This document shows positions 38,190 through 49,874 of a stretch of 64,000 bases of DNA, piece after piece. A program made the position numbers and the translations under genes. Source of the stretch: Malania oleifera (Eukaryota; Streptophyta; Magnoliopsida; Santalales; Ximeniaceae). Under the pieces are notes generated by a model. The model was not told the origin of the DNA and searched no databases. It worked only from the letters and a program-made list of their open reading frames with translations. Position 1 is the first letter of the stretch. The number at the start of each line of letters is the position of its first letter. The DNA is taken from the NCBI RefSeq assembly GCF_029873635.1, contig NC_080423.1, forward strand, positions 89,387,191-89,451,190. Direction: 5' to 3'.

Positions 38190-38409
38190 GTAGGGACTCG
38201 TCTACGAATTCGTTCTCCTCGTTGACGAACATCCTTCTAGGTTTCGTCGATGAGTACACATGTCTCGTTGACAAGGAATTACCGAGAGTAGGGAAAATTC
38301 AAGTCTTTAAACGCTTCGTCGACAGACATTTTGACCTTGGTGACAAATATCCTTATTGGCTTCATCAACGAACCCATGTGTCTCATCGATGAAGGCCTAG
38401 TTATAAATA
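38190..38409 (+). promoter_or_regulatory. Gypsy LTR TATA box and CGTCGACGA cluster (5')
   Basis: About nine CGTCGACGA-like palindromes from 38194 to 38395, TACCGAGAG at 38280-38288, and TATAAATA at 38402-38409 directly after the last one. Same palindrome type and spacer as Copia element 2. Confidence 0.65.
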
Positions 38410-38860
38410 GGCCATGGATCCTCTTTTCGGTGAATTTCTCTCTCCTCCTTTGTTTTCTCTCTCTAGGTTTCGGTTTCCCTATTGATTTTCTTTACATCCG
38501 GCCTGAATTTAGCCCGGTTCAATGATCGGAAGCTACCACGAGATTCCTAGGAAGATTCTCTACAACATAGGCGGAGCAAATTTTCAGTTTGGAGTACTTA
38601 GCCAACACTCCAAAACTAGGGTAAGTAGGGTACTTTTAAGTTTTATTATTATTATGGAGTATATAGGGCCTAGAGAACGATAAAATAGCATTCTATTGCA
38701 GTTTGAGTTGATAAAATCGGGTTTTTGAATTAGGGTTCGAGTGAGTGCTGCAGGCGACGTTACAAGGTTTCCGAGGGCGTAATTTAGGGAACCGAGTAAG
38801 GGGAAAACGTTGTAGCAGCTTTTTATTAATTTTAAATGGGTTAATTTCGAGTATACAAAT

Positions 38861-40889
38861 TGATAGTTATGGTGCAACCCCAAGAGGGGGGGGGTGAATT
38901 GGGTATTTAAAAATTGTTACCTAGGTCTCCAGATTTTAACAACAATGTAATTTAGCCTAGGGTCAGTTTATGCAATGATCAAACACACATACACGTGCAG
39001 TAAATGTAAATTGCGGAAATGTAAAGAAAACACACGATATGTTATCGAGGTTCGGCCAACAGTGCCTACGTCCCGCCTTGGCCACACCAGCACAAGGATT
39101 ACCACTATAATGCTCACTTAAACGGGTAGAGCGGCACCTATACAAACCAGGTCAATTCAAGGGGTTGACCTCAACCGACACACCTTAATAGGATGGCGCA
39201 CCTAGCTTTCCTAATCGGGTCTAAGCCAATCCGGGACTATTCAACAGGGCTAGTCTCCCTCTTCAGGCCCGTTCCTGGAATACAACCAATGTGTATAAAT
39301 TGTTTGAACACGTAAATGAGCTTCAACACAAGCAGATGTGTGCACCAATATAGTTCAGTCAATAATGCAAGCACGAATGATATGTAAATATGCTCAGTGC
39401 TCTAATATGTGCTAAACACTCAGTCACGTATATATTTTCAATCTAGATCTAGAGTGTATGTCTAAGTAAGATTTGAAACACACTATTTGAATATTACAAA
39501 ATCATATCAGGGTTTCAAATATGTTAAGCAAGATAAATCAAACAAACTCAATAGGATATTTCAATGTATAAAGCACAATGGAGCTGTTTGAAAGACTAAC
39601 ATTTTATAAAAGATTTTTGCACACAAAAACTAGGTTTAGGTAACTTGCAACAATAATGCAAGAACCAAAAACCTCAAAGTCTTCCCACACAAGATTTATC
39701 AAATGAAATCCGTGGAAGAACTTTAATGCTAAACTCTCAAAGAAAATCAATCAAGCAAATAATCCAAATGAGAGTTCAAGCAAAGTAAGTTAAGCACAAT
39801 AGCCTTTAATGCTTAGAGAGATCATGAATGAGAAATATGTGAGTGCTTGAAAGAATATTTGGCTAATATAGGGTTTTGAGAGTTGAGAGAATTTTTGTCC
39901 TAATCAAGTTTGCTAATCCTTTTTTTTAATTAAGACAATTGAACTAGTATATCAAGGCAAGGAGGATTTTTTGACCGTTAGGGACACAATGGCTATAATT
40001 AGAATTGTCAAAAAGACCATTAAGAAAATTAACCCAGTTTACCCCATTTAAAAATCAGTAAAAATTATTTTAACCCGCAAGGCTCGGGTGCCCAACCTTA
40101 GGTTCGGGTGCCCGAACAGACACAGTCAAGAAATCAGTTTTAAGAGGTTCAGGTGCCCAAGTTTAGGTTTAGTTAGCTGAAACAAAGTCAGTAGCCAAAT
40201 GTTAGAGATTCGGGTGCCCAAAGCAAAGTTCGGTTAACCGAACCTGGTAGTTCGGTCGCCTGAGCCTTTATTTGGACGTAAACAAACGGTCGCCCGAGTA
40301 GTTGAAAAGTGCTCTGAAAAGCATTTGGGTGCCCAAGGAAAATACGTTCAAAAGAGATTCGGTCGCCCGAAGCAAATTCAAAATGCTAACTTTGTTCGGT
40401 CGCCCGAGTCGCTTTATACGGCATTGGTTCGGTCGCCCGAACCCTCTTAACCTATTCAATTTAGGTCCATGATTTAGCCAATTGTAATTCCCCTGATATG
40501 AAGATAATAAAGGGGACTTTTTGTGCTTTTTTAGAGTCCTAAGGACTTTCTATTCTACCAGGAAAAATCCCTAAGGTCTCTGTAGGTACCTAAAGTCCAA
40601 CTATGGTCGTTTTGAGCATACCTACCTACCATGCATGATGCAAATTATTACAAGTCATACATGCGCACAGTCCATAATAAATTACATCCCCGAATGAAGA
40701 AATAATCAAATGAATACAAAATACAACACATATATCTTCATTCTTTGGCACGAACACCTCACGCCATCATTATATGACTTTCAGTCCTAAAGCGTACACA
40801 AGGTGATCCTGCATGCAATTCTTAGTACAAACATCAATACCAAGAGTATTTATTATAATCAAAACTGGGTGTGACGAATAAGGTCAACA
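38861..40889 (-). mobile_element. Solo LTR, Sirevirus-type, inside the Gypsy 5' LTR
   Basis: 2,029 bp flanked by perfect 5-bp duplications CAAAT (38856-38860, 40890-40894); the 3' Gypsy LTR shows the empty site. On the minus strand it begins TGTTGACCTTATTCGTCAC, matching the LTR at 62306, and ends TAACTATCA. The body matches the solo LTR at 8947-11038, including the GGCCAACAGTGCCTACG leader part and the TTCGGTCGCCCGAA cluster. Confidence 0.85.
39947..40440 (-). promoter_or_regulatory. LTR TATA-like box and TTCGGTCGCCCGAA cluster
   Basis: About twelve TTCGGTCGCCCGAA-like palindromes between 40082 and 40440. A decayed TATA-like GATATAC (minus strand, plus 39947-39953) lies about 129 bp further along. 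Confidence 0.55.
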
Positions 40890-41663
40890 CAAATTTTATA
40901 TATATATAATTTATTTGATTAGTTAGGCATTTGAGAAAATAATGATTTTGATTATATTTTATAATTGGGAAAATTCGTGTGGTATGAAAATAACTTTCAT
41001 AATTAAATGGTTGTGAGTACTGCTTGATTATGACTGTTGTTCGCATGTGGCTACTGATTGTGTTATAAATATAGTTTGATTGTGAATATTGTGCAACTGT
41101 GAGTATTGTTTGATTGTGAAGAATGCGGTAAATGTGTTGATGTGCTTGGGTGATTTGTTATGTAATGGATGTGTGATGTTCTATGGTTCATGTAAATTGC
41201 AATGGAGGTCATTATATCGTACCTGATATAAATCGCCATATAACATTGGTAGTGGTATGAGGAGGTCGTTATATGGGCATTTATATTAAAAAGGTAAAAC
41301 ATTGGCAGTGGAATGAGAAGTTTGTTTTACCGATTTACTATGAATGGGGTTATGTGTGTGGATTTGTAACTTGTGTGGTTGTGATGCCTGTGTGGGCCAC
41401 GATATATTACTGTGTGGTGTTAGTCCTGTGTGGACCAGTCCTATGTGGACCATGTATTCTGTGAAGGTGTTAGTCCTGTGTGGACCGTGTGTTTTATATG
41501 GATGAGAGTTTTGTGTGTGAATATGGTCCCTATGCGGGTGTGAATGAAGATTGTGTGTATTTCCTATGTGGACTGGTTGTGATGTGCATATACACGTGGA
41601 GCTCTATGAAACGATTATCATTGGATGCGTGTAACTTTAATTACATAAGTATTTATGGTAAAG

Positions 41664-44033
41664 TGTTGGCCTTACAAGGCTTAAAACCTTGTTATCTTGT
41701 TTTGATGCTAACAAACAAGTGAAATTTAATGTATTTGTGTGAGTAATGATGTTTCAGGGCTCATATATGAGAAATCAAAGGTCAAAGTGCTCAAGAGGAT
41801 CAAATGAAGCTTAAAAGAGTCCAAACATGGATTTAAAGATGATATATTAAACCTTTAAGAATATGAAGACATGAATGAGTTGTTGAAAGCCAAGGCATAT
41901 TAAAATCCAAAGAGCCAAAGAAAAGCAAAGTGAGAAAGTTCAAAGAATATGAAAGCTTGAAGCTTGAAAAACAAAACATGAAGACTCAAAAACCTAGAAT
42001 GAGAAAAGTTTTAGAAGTTTTCATGTAAGTACTTTAAATGTTTAAAATATCGTTTGCAATATTTTGAAACCCTTAGGTTAACTTCTTGGACCTAAATACC
42101 TTTTAAAATATCTGTAAAATAATTTTATAAAGTCAAAAATTATTTTAAAAAGGTTAGTGTCATTTTTGGAATAAAAAGCATCAAAAAGAGTTTTTCCATT
42201 TGCTGTTAGTTTTTATATAGCTGCATTGAAGTGAATTTTTATCTATCAAAATCTCATTATTTTAAAAAGTGTTCAACATGAAAGTTTTATTATTTTCTCT
42301 TAGCTTTCATTTGACACCAATAACACCTAATTTGGAGTTATACATAAAAAGTTATGGCTAAAACACTGAAGCAGGGTCACTGCCGTCAAACAGCTTAACA
42401 CTGTTCACGGGAGGGTCTTCAGATGACTGAACTACTGACTTCAATCGACTGAAGAATAAGTTCAGCTGATTGAAGTATTTCCAAAACAGGCAGAAAGTTG
42501 CAGCAGTGAGTTCAGTCGACTGAACTTGTGACTTCAGTCAACTGAACTTGCGACATCAGTCATCTGAACTCTAACTTCAGTTGACTGACCCTGTATCCAG
42601 TTCAATTTTTTAAGGATTTAAGGAACTTCAGTTGACTAACCACGACACTTCAGTCAACTGAACTCTATTCAACGGGAAATTTTTTTAAATTCTAATGTTT
42701 TAAAATATAGTCGTTTGAGCTCCAAACTTTCTAAAATTTTGGGAAACACTTAAAGGAAACTTTTGCAACATGGAAACAAGTTTTAAAGCCTATAAATACA
42801 TGGTTTTTCAAATCAAAACTCATCCAAGAATTGAAAAATCTGCTTGTAAAGCTGAAAGTATTCTTGTTCTTCAAAGCTCTCTTGTTCACTCATTGAAAAA
42901 TTATTTTGCTGAGAATTCTGAAGTGCTGATCCTTCTTTCTGAGTTCCTACTGCTAATCCTCTTCGAAGAAGGATATTGGTGAATTCTACACTTAAACTTC
43001 ATTGTATTTCATATTGATATTTTACATTCAAAGTATATATTGCTGAAATTGTACTAACTTGCTCTTTGAGAGAGTATACTTGTACGCAGATTATATCTTG
43101 TTTCTTGTAGTTCATTGACATTCCAAGGTGTTTGGATTGTTGACTAAGCAAGGGGATATTGCTTAGAGAGGCGGGCTCTAGCCTATGTAAGGAGTGACCG
43201 AACGAAGGAATATCGTTTGGAGAAGGCGGGCTCTAGCCTTAACCAAGGAGTGTTGTAATCGGTATTGTTCCACTCATCAACGGAACTAAAATAGTGAATC
43301 CTTTGGTGGTTTGCCAAAGGCAAGGACGTAGGCTGGGTATAAGCCAAACCTCGTAAAAATCTTCGTCTCATTCTCTCTTTCCCTTACTCTTTATTTTCAG
43401 CATATTTAAATTGTGTGGATGGTTTAAATTTGAAAATCATATAAACTACATATATTGGAAATCAAACACACTTAAGGTTTAATTTTGATTTGGGTTGCGG
43501 AAACCGAAAGGGAGTACGTTGGTTACACCATATCTTATGGAAACCTTACGGGAGTACGTTACTTGGTTAACATCCCAAAGATAAATTTACCAAGAGTTTA
43601 TTTGAGTTCTAAATATTTGAAAAGAGTGATTTGATTCATCTATACAAGGCTTTACATCAGCAAGCATAAATTCTCATTCACTACAGGGATTGGTTCAAAT
43701 TTGGCAAATATAAACAAAGAACCATCTTGAGTTGTTATATTACCAAAGTGCTGAATACTTTATATCTTGGTTTGATTGTTTGTTGTTTAACTTGTACTTG
43801 ACAAATAAATTGATTGTTTGGCTTGAAGATATTGTTTAATTAATTGATTGTTTAATTGTGTTATTGGTTGGATAAAAGAACTAAGTTCTCGATTGATTAA
43901 AGAATTAAACAAACAAGTCAAGAATTGGTTAAAAGAAATAAAGGAAGTTTAAGGTATCTAAAAAAGAATTAAAAGAAATTTTTAAAAGCCAATTCACCCC
44001 CCCCCCTCTCTTGGGAAGCTATTCCTAATTTCA
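41664..44033 (+). mobile_element. Solo LTR, Sirevirus-type (CAGTCGACTGAA type)
   Basis: 2,370 bp flanked by perfect 5-bp duplications TAAAG (41659-41663, 44034-44038). Starts TGTTGGCCTTACAAGG, ends CCTAATTTCA. Near kin of the Copia element 1 LTR by start and palindrome type. It carries two AGGCGGGCTCTAGCC copies (about 43170, 43223) and two GGGAGTACGTT copies (43511, 43551) in the leader. Inserted in the U5 half of the Gypsy 5' LTR. Confidence 0.9.
42415..42798 (+). promoter_or_regulatory. LTR TATA box and CAGTCGACTGAA cluster
   Basis: Nine CAGTCGACTGAAC-like palindromes between 42418 and 42664, then TATAAATA at 42791-42798, 127 bp downstream. Confidence 0.7.
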
Positions 44034-44748
44034 TAAAGTAAAATTCTCCACCGAAGACTTACTGAAAAAGGCGAGTGCTCTAGTAATTATCTATTGGTAC
44101 CAAAGCAGAGGGAAGCTACTTGTATAGGCGAGTAAGCTTCCCTATTCTTGGATACTTTACCTGGATACATAACCCAGGGGCTCACTGAGTAAGGTGAGTG
44201 TGCTGGTATTAGGACCAGAGCAGATGGACACTACTTGTATGGGCGGGTAGTCTTCCCTATTCTCGGGAATTATCAGTAAAAATAATTATAAATGTGTGTA
44301 TGATATCAGATGTCTGTGATGCTATTAATGATGTGACTTCTCAAATTCTATGTTATTGATTATCAAATAATTATATTTGGTACGTATTAAACTCTCTGCC
44401 ACACACTGTTATAATTTTTTCTTCCTTACTGAGAGGTGTCTCACCCCGTCGAATTATTATTCTCTTCATGTCCTTCAGGTGATCGAACTTAGACAGCTCT
44501 AGGGTGGGGTTTAGTTGTGAGTGGTTAAAAGAACAGGTTTATGTACTAATTTTAAGCTAAAATTTTTCTGGTTATGTAATATGGAGGATTTAGTATACTC
44601 TTTTATGGGTTTGTTTATATATGTATATAGAGCTCTGGTATTATATTTGAGGTTGTCTATTTAGTTATGTTGCATGAATGGTAGAAGAGACGTATGATTG
44701 GTCTCATAATACTCTGGGCCCCACTTGGTGGGTTCAGGGTGTTACAAG

Positions 44749-44760
44749 TGGTATCAGATC
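44749..44760 (+). other. Primer-binding site, Gypsy element
   Basis: TGGTATCAGATC two bases after the LTR end, one change from the methionine-tRNA PBS. Confidence 0.75.
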
Positions 44761-45155
44761 TTTAGGTTATAGATTCTGTAGACTTTTTGAGAATTAATAC
44801 CAGAGTATAGGTTTGAGTTGGACAAGGATAGAAATGGGTATGTTAGGGTTAGGGTATTGATAGGGATTTGAGTTTTTTTAGTAGCCTGGAGGCAGAAATC
44901 CCTTAACGGACTTCTGTGATTTTTTTAATCAGTCGACGGTTTCAGAAAGCCACGATAAATCCATCGATGGTGATGTTTCCAAGTAGAGAGACTGAAACTT
45001 GGAATTTGAATTTGAAGGTTAAGACGATTGTGGATAACTGGATGTTGGTTGTTTAATTGAGGATCTGGACATTAATTTGGTTACCTATTTTATGATTATG
45101 TCAGATATGTTAAGATGTAGAAATTTTAAACTTGTCTCTGTTATATATGTTTAGG

Positions 45156-46257
45156 ATGGATCCTAGAGGTAAAGGCGTGGACGATGAAGGAGGAAATGAG
45201 TTGGGAGCTTCCAATGGAGGTGAGATTGAAACTTCCCAACTATTGCAAGGTATAGCTCGTCAAGTCAGGGAAGAGATGAGATGAGATTTCGGGGGATCGA
45301 GCTACCCACCGGTGAACCAGGGTTGTATGATTGATCAATTCACCCGCTTGAAACCCTCTACTTTTGAGGGTGGCATTGACCCGGTCAAGGCTGAGACTTG
45401 GATGCAAGAGATGGAGAAGATACTAGCAGTGCTGAATTAAACTAAGCAGTAGAAAGTTATTTTCACCACCTTCAAACTGATCGGAGAAGCTGAGCGGTGG
45501 TGGCAAGAAGTGAAGTTGTTGGAAGAGCAACGAGCAATACCTACAGTGAGGACTTGGGGTCATTTCAAGTAGGTCTTCTACGATCGATATTTTCTCGCCA
45601 CCACCAGGAATGCAAAAATGGAGGAATTTTTCAACTTGACTCAGGGGCACCTCACAGTTCAGCCAATTGCTGCTAGGTTCCTGGAACTTTCCCGCTTTGC
45701 ACCTTTCATGGTCCCAGATGAATATCAAAAGGTGAGATGGTTTGAAAGGAGCCTTAATTAGAGGATTCATGAGCATATGACGTGTTTGCAGATACAGGAC
45801 TTCACAGAACTGGTGGATAAATCCACTGTTGTAGAGTCGAGTCTGCAGAGAGGTGTAGAGGCATTAGAATGGAGGAAGAGACCCATGTATCCCAGCCCTC
45901 ATGCAAATGTCAGACTGAGGTCCTGGAGGGGAGATAGAGATACTACGTGTCAAATTTCAGAAAGGAATGATCGAGGATGATAGGGCGATTCGTCACACCC
46001 CCACTGCTCTAGATGTAATCAAAGGCATTTGGGGAGAATGTCGAGGTAGGGGTGTCGAGTGCTATAGATGTGGCAAGTATGGCCATATAACCCGAGAGTG
46101 TCGAGAACTGCCGAACAATGCACTTGGTTTAGATCAAAATTGGAGGAACAACCCGGTGCCTCGTGGCAGCGGCGGCCCAACATGTATTTATATGCTTGGT
46201 ACAACAGAGAGGACAATACTAAAGACACAGGTAATATATTTACGTTTGCATAAGTAA
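45156..46257 (+). pseudogene. Gypsy gag, decayed; pol missing
   Basis: From an ATG at 45156 (MDPRGKG) a Retrotrans_gag-type domain can be read: STFEGGIDPVKAETWMQEM (about 45358-45416), GEAERWW (about 45485), and a downstream [11 protein letters not shown]-like motif. A CCHC zinc knuckle with all four ligands lies at 46060-46101. Stops occur near 45283, 45437, 45447, 45571 and 45760, and a frame change near 45970. After the knuckle the reading continues about 50 residues and stops. Protease, RT, RNase H and integrase are absent. The 3' remnant 46370-46390 still carries the pol C-terminal phrase of this lineage, showing an internal deletion. Confidence 0.85.
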
Positions 46258-46387
46258 TCATCTTGTTTGACTTTGAGTGCTTTCATGCTACATATGTATG
46301 AATTAATTAAAATGTATAAATGTGGGTAGCTACTTCTTAAAATTGTGAAAATATGAAATTAACGAATTTCGAGGACGAAATTCTTTT

Positions 46388-46400
46388 AAGGAGGGGAGAA
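46388..46400 (+). other. Polypurine tract of the Gypsy element
   Basis: AAGGAGGGGAGAA directly before the 3' LTR start at 46401. Confidence 0.8.
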
Positions 46401-47165
46401 TATAATAACCCGAACTCAGAAAAATAAAAGAAAATAAATAAAAGGTAAAAGGGGGAAAATAAAAGAAAGGGGAAAATAAATTTAAAAAGGGTATCAAGTA
46501 GGGACTCGTCGACAAATTTGTTCTCCTTGTCAATGAACATCCTTTTGGGTTTTGTCGACGAGTACACGTGTCTCATCAACGAGAAATTACCAAGAGCATG
46601 AAAAATTCAGGTTTTTAAATGCTTCGTCGATGAACATTTTGACCACGGTGACGAATATCCTTCTTGGCTTCGTCAACGAACCTACCTGTCTCGTCGACGA
46701 AGGCCTGGTTATAAATAGGCCCTAGATCCTCTTTTCCACGAATTTCTCTCTCCTCCCTCTTTTTCTCTCTCTGGGTTTTGGTTTCCCTATTGATTTTCTT
46801 CAAATCTGACCTAGATTTAGCCTGATTCGATGATCGGAAGCTACCACAAGATTCTTGGGAAGATTCTCTGCAACATAAGCGGAGCAAATATTCAATTTGG
46901 AGTACTTGGGCAACACTCCAAAACCAGGGTAAGTAGGGTATTTTTTAAGTTTTATTATTATTATGGAGTATATAGGGTCTAGAGAATGATAAAATAACAT
47001 TCTATTGAAATTTGGGTTGATAAACTCGTATTTTTGAATTAGGGTTCGGATGAGTGTCGCAGGCGACGTTATGGGGTTTCCGTGGGCGTAATTTAGGAAA
47101 CTAGGTAAGAGGGAAACATTATAGCAGCTTTTTATTAATTTTAAATGGGTTAATTTTGAGTATAC

Positions 47166-47205
<40 letters not shown>

Positions 47206-47333
47206 ATTAATTTGATCAATTAGGCATTTGAAACACAATGATTTTGATTATATTTTATAATTGGGAAAATTCGTGTGGTATGAAAATAACTTTCATAATT
47301 AAATGGTTGCGAGTACTACTTGATTACAATGGT
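46401..47333 (+). mobile_element. 3' LTR of the Gypsy element, truncated
   Basis: Starts TATAATAACCCGAAC (TG decayed to TA) and matches 38093-38860 plus 40895-41030. It ends at 47333 where the CACTA terminus begins; the U5 half seen at 41060-44746 is missing. An (AT)n run fills 47169-47202 at the place where the 5' LTR received its solo-LTR insertion. Confidence 0.85.
46500..46717 (+). promoter_or_regulatory. Gypsy LTR TATA box and CGTCGACGA cluster (3')
   Basis: About nine palindromes from 46505 to 46700, spacer TACCAAGAG at 46588-46596, TATAAATA at 46710-46717. Aligns collinearly with 38190-38409. Confidence 0.65.
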
Positions 47334-47576
47334 CACTACAAAAAAAAAAAAAAAAAAGGTTTTTAGTGACGAAACTATTAGTGACAGATTCAATTTCGTC
47401 ACTAAAAGTAGGTATTAGTAACGATTTTAGCAAGCGTAACTAATACGACCTTATTAGTGACGAATTTGAAACTGTCACTAATAGTGTCGTCACTAAAAAT
47501 CGAAAAAATATCGCTGGAAAATATTTTACGCGTATTTCGGGAAAATATTAGTTATGATTTATGTGGTGTCGCCACG
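47334..47576. mobile_element. CACTA-type transposon terminus, left part
   Basis: Begins CACTACAAAA with a long A-run, followed by TTTTTAGTGACG and five to six TTAGTGACGAA / TTCGTCACTAA units in both orientations. CACTA ends and subterminal repeats of this form mark En/Spm-type elements. It sits in the Gypsy 3' LTR. The sequence resumes at 59633 after the Tat-like insertion. Confidence 0.7.
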
Positions 47577-49869
47577 TCCCAAGAGCTCGTGTGCCCCGGG
47601 CGGCGAAATTAAAAATCATTTTAATATTTTCATGGAAAAACATAGATATCGGAGTCGCCACTAACCTTTAGTGCGGTTAGAACACATGATTACTACCCCG
47701 TTAGGGGTAGAATCGGTCTACATTACCAGAGTTGGGGCCGGGAGTTCGGTTAAGCGAGGGGAAGGTACGAGCACCCCCTACGCGCCCGTTCTTACGAACG
47801 GTACCTAATTAATTTGAAATTATCCCTAAGTTAATCTAATAATTATTTAAATTACTCCTTTTTATGAATTTATAAATACATGTAAAAAATAAATAAATAT
47901 ATACATGTATATATTCCCTCAGAGCTTAGGGTACGTGATGCCCGAAGGCTCATACCCCCGCAATAAAATCATAGGGATAAATAAAAAAAAAATTTAAAAA
48001 TATTTACTAATAGAAAAATAATATAATAATACTAAAATAATAACAATAAGTACCACAACACGTAATAATACACACTGTAGTAAGTTAATACTATGTATAT
48101 AAAAATACTAAAAATTCTCAAAAAATTATACATACCATTATACTAAAGATATTATAATAAAGAGAAACTAATGAAATAGTAACATAACATAATAAAGATA
48201 AACTAATAATAAACTAAAGCAAAATAACACCATAATAATAAACTAATAATACTATCAATAATAATAACAATAACCAGGATGATAAACTAATAATAGTACT
48301 AAAACGCCATAATAAAGATAAACTAATAATGAACTAAAATAACATGGTAAAAAAAAAAAACTAATAATTACAAACTAAGATATACATACCATCATAAGAA
48401 TAATATAAACATAAAGCTAAACTTAATGAACTATACATAAAGATACATATAAAAATATATAAACATAATAATACCTATAAATACCACAATATATATAAGA
48501 TGGACATAGGAACTATATAAACATGATAGCGAATAACATACCAAAACATCATCACAATAATAAAAATACTTAAATAAAAGACAACCATATTCATTATTTA
48601 ACACTAACTATGAATAATAATAACCCTACATGTGTACCTAAACGAACGATAATGCCCTTTAGAAAATAAGTACTATGATAATAAGAATATTAAACACATA
48701 ATGGGCACAAAGAAACGAAAACCCTAGAAACGAGTATCAAACATTATGAACAACATACACCTCATAACATGAACATTAATATTTTAATGACTACAACCAC
48801 GGCCCTAATATTAGGTGTGCAATTTGAATATTATGTACTTAAATAAATACAACATTTAGATACCAAACTCATATTATAACTTTAAAACTCCTATAGCAAT
48901 ATGATTAATGCGACAAGATTTTAAACTTAAAAAAAATGAATTTTCACAATAAAGATTCTACGACCATGTCTAATGTTTAAGAATAAATGAATGAGTAAAT
49001 AAACATTAACAAGTATCCTAAATTTTACTTATTTAATATATACAATAAAATCATGACCAACATTGAAATAAGCCCCTAACAAGAACCCTACAAAACAAAG
49101 AACAAAGGAATTAATATTTACCTTAATAAATAAATGAAAACAAAACGGAACAAGAGGATGATAGTAGAAGAAAAAAAAAAAAAAAGCAAATCTTTACAGT
49201 AAATCCAAAATAAACAGGGCTCGTGCATGTGTGTGTGTGTGTGTTGTGGCTGGCACGCAGAGAGGCTCACCGAAACTGCTGGGTGATGCCGGAGTTGCAG
49301 CGGACATGGAGACTGGTGGCTGTGAGGCAGAGAATGATGGAGATGTCGGAGGGTGCCCGTGGGGGAGCAGACCTGAGTTGGCGTTGGTGCAGGGGATCGC
49401 TCGATGGTGGCTCGCGATTGCCGTGGAGTTTTCTGAACTGGGTGGAGGTTGGCGCAGGACAGAGGAGAGTGACGATGAAGCTGGGAGTGGTGGTTCTGCC
49501 GTCGGGATCCTTGGTTGGAGTTACAGGCGAGAACGGAGAGGGGGATTCGTGACCGAGGTTGCTGTTCGCCGGAGATGACAGTGGTCTGTGAAGGCTGGTT
49601 TTCTGCTGTAGGTATGGAGACGTTGCGTGGAGTTGCTGGCTGACGAGTGGGAAGATGGCCGGTGATGGTTGTGCTTTCGGATGGAGGTTGTTCAGAGGGG
49701 ATGGCATGGAACGGTGGCTGTAGTCGCTGGGCTCGGCGAAGTGAATGGGAGATAGGGATGGCTGCTGGGCGAAGAAGATGGTGAGAAAACTGAGACTGAG
49801 GGCAGAGGAGTTCAGGGCTGGACTGAAACAGGGGATTTTTGTGGAGAAGAAGAAGAAGAAGATGGGAAT
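47577..49869 (-). repeat. 3' LTR of the Tat-like element, U3-truncated
   Basis: Homologous to 56722-59026. The 606 bp corresponding to 59027-59632, which hold the LTR start, AAT-rich tract and TATA box, are absent; a 66-bp minisatellite follows instead. Confidence 0.85.
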
Positions 49870-49874
49870 CCAGG

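Larger units (their letters stand above)
38093..44746 (+). mobile_element. 5' LTR of a Gypsy (Tekay-like) element, split twice
   Basis: Opens TGTAATAAGCC and closes GGGTGTTACA three bases before a PBS. Removing two nested solo LTRs leaves about 2.25 kb. Segments 38093-38860 and 40895-41055 match the 3' LTR (46401-47333). TTACTGAGAGGTGTCTCACC near 44430 and the TGTAATAACC...GTTACA ends are typical of chromovirus/Tekay LTRs. Repeated GTGTGGACC phrases occur at 41400-41490. Confidence 0.8.

Noticed and set aside
41400-41490. GTGTGGACC repeats as a functional array
   Set aside because: Three or four imperfect copies inside LTR sequence, better explained as simple local duplication.
44094-44112. 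TGGTACCAAAGCAGAG as a primer-binding site
   Set aside because: It resembles a PBS but lies inside the Gypsy 5' LTR and does not follow an LTR end.
45777-46257. Separate small genes in the Gypsy interior
   Set aside because: They are frame-shifted pieces of one gag, joined by the zinc knuckle.
49223-49578. ORFs of 109 and 115 residues on the plus strand, repeated at 58380-58735
   Set aside because: They are duplicated because they lie in the two LTRs, antisense to the element, and have no recognisable domain.
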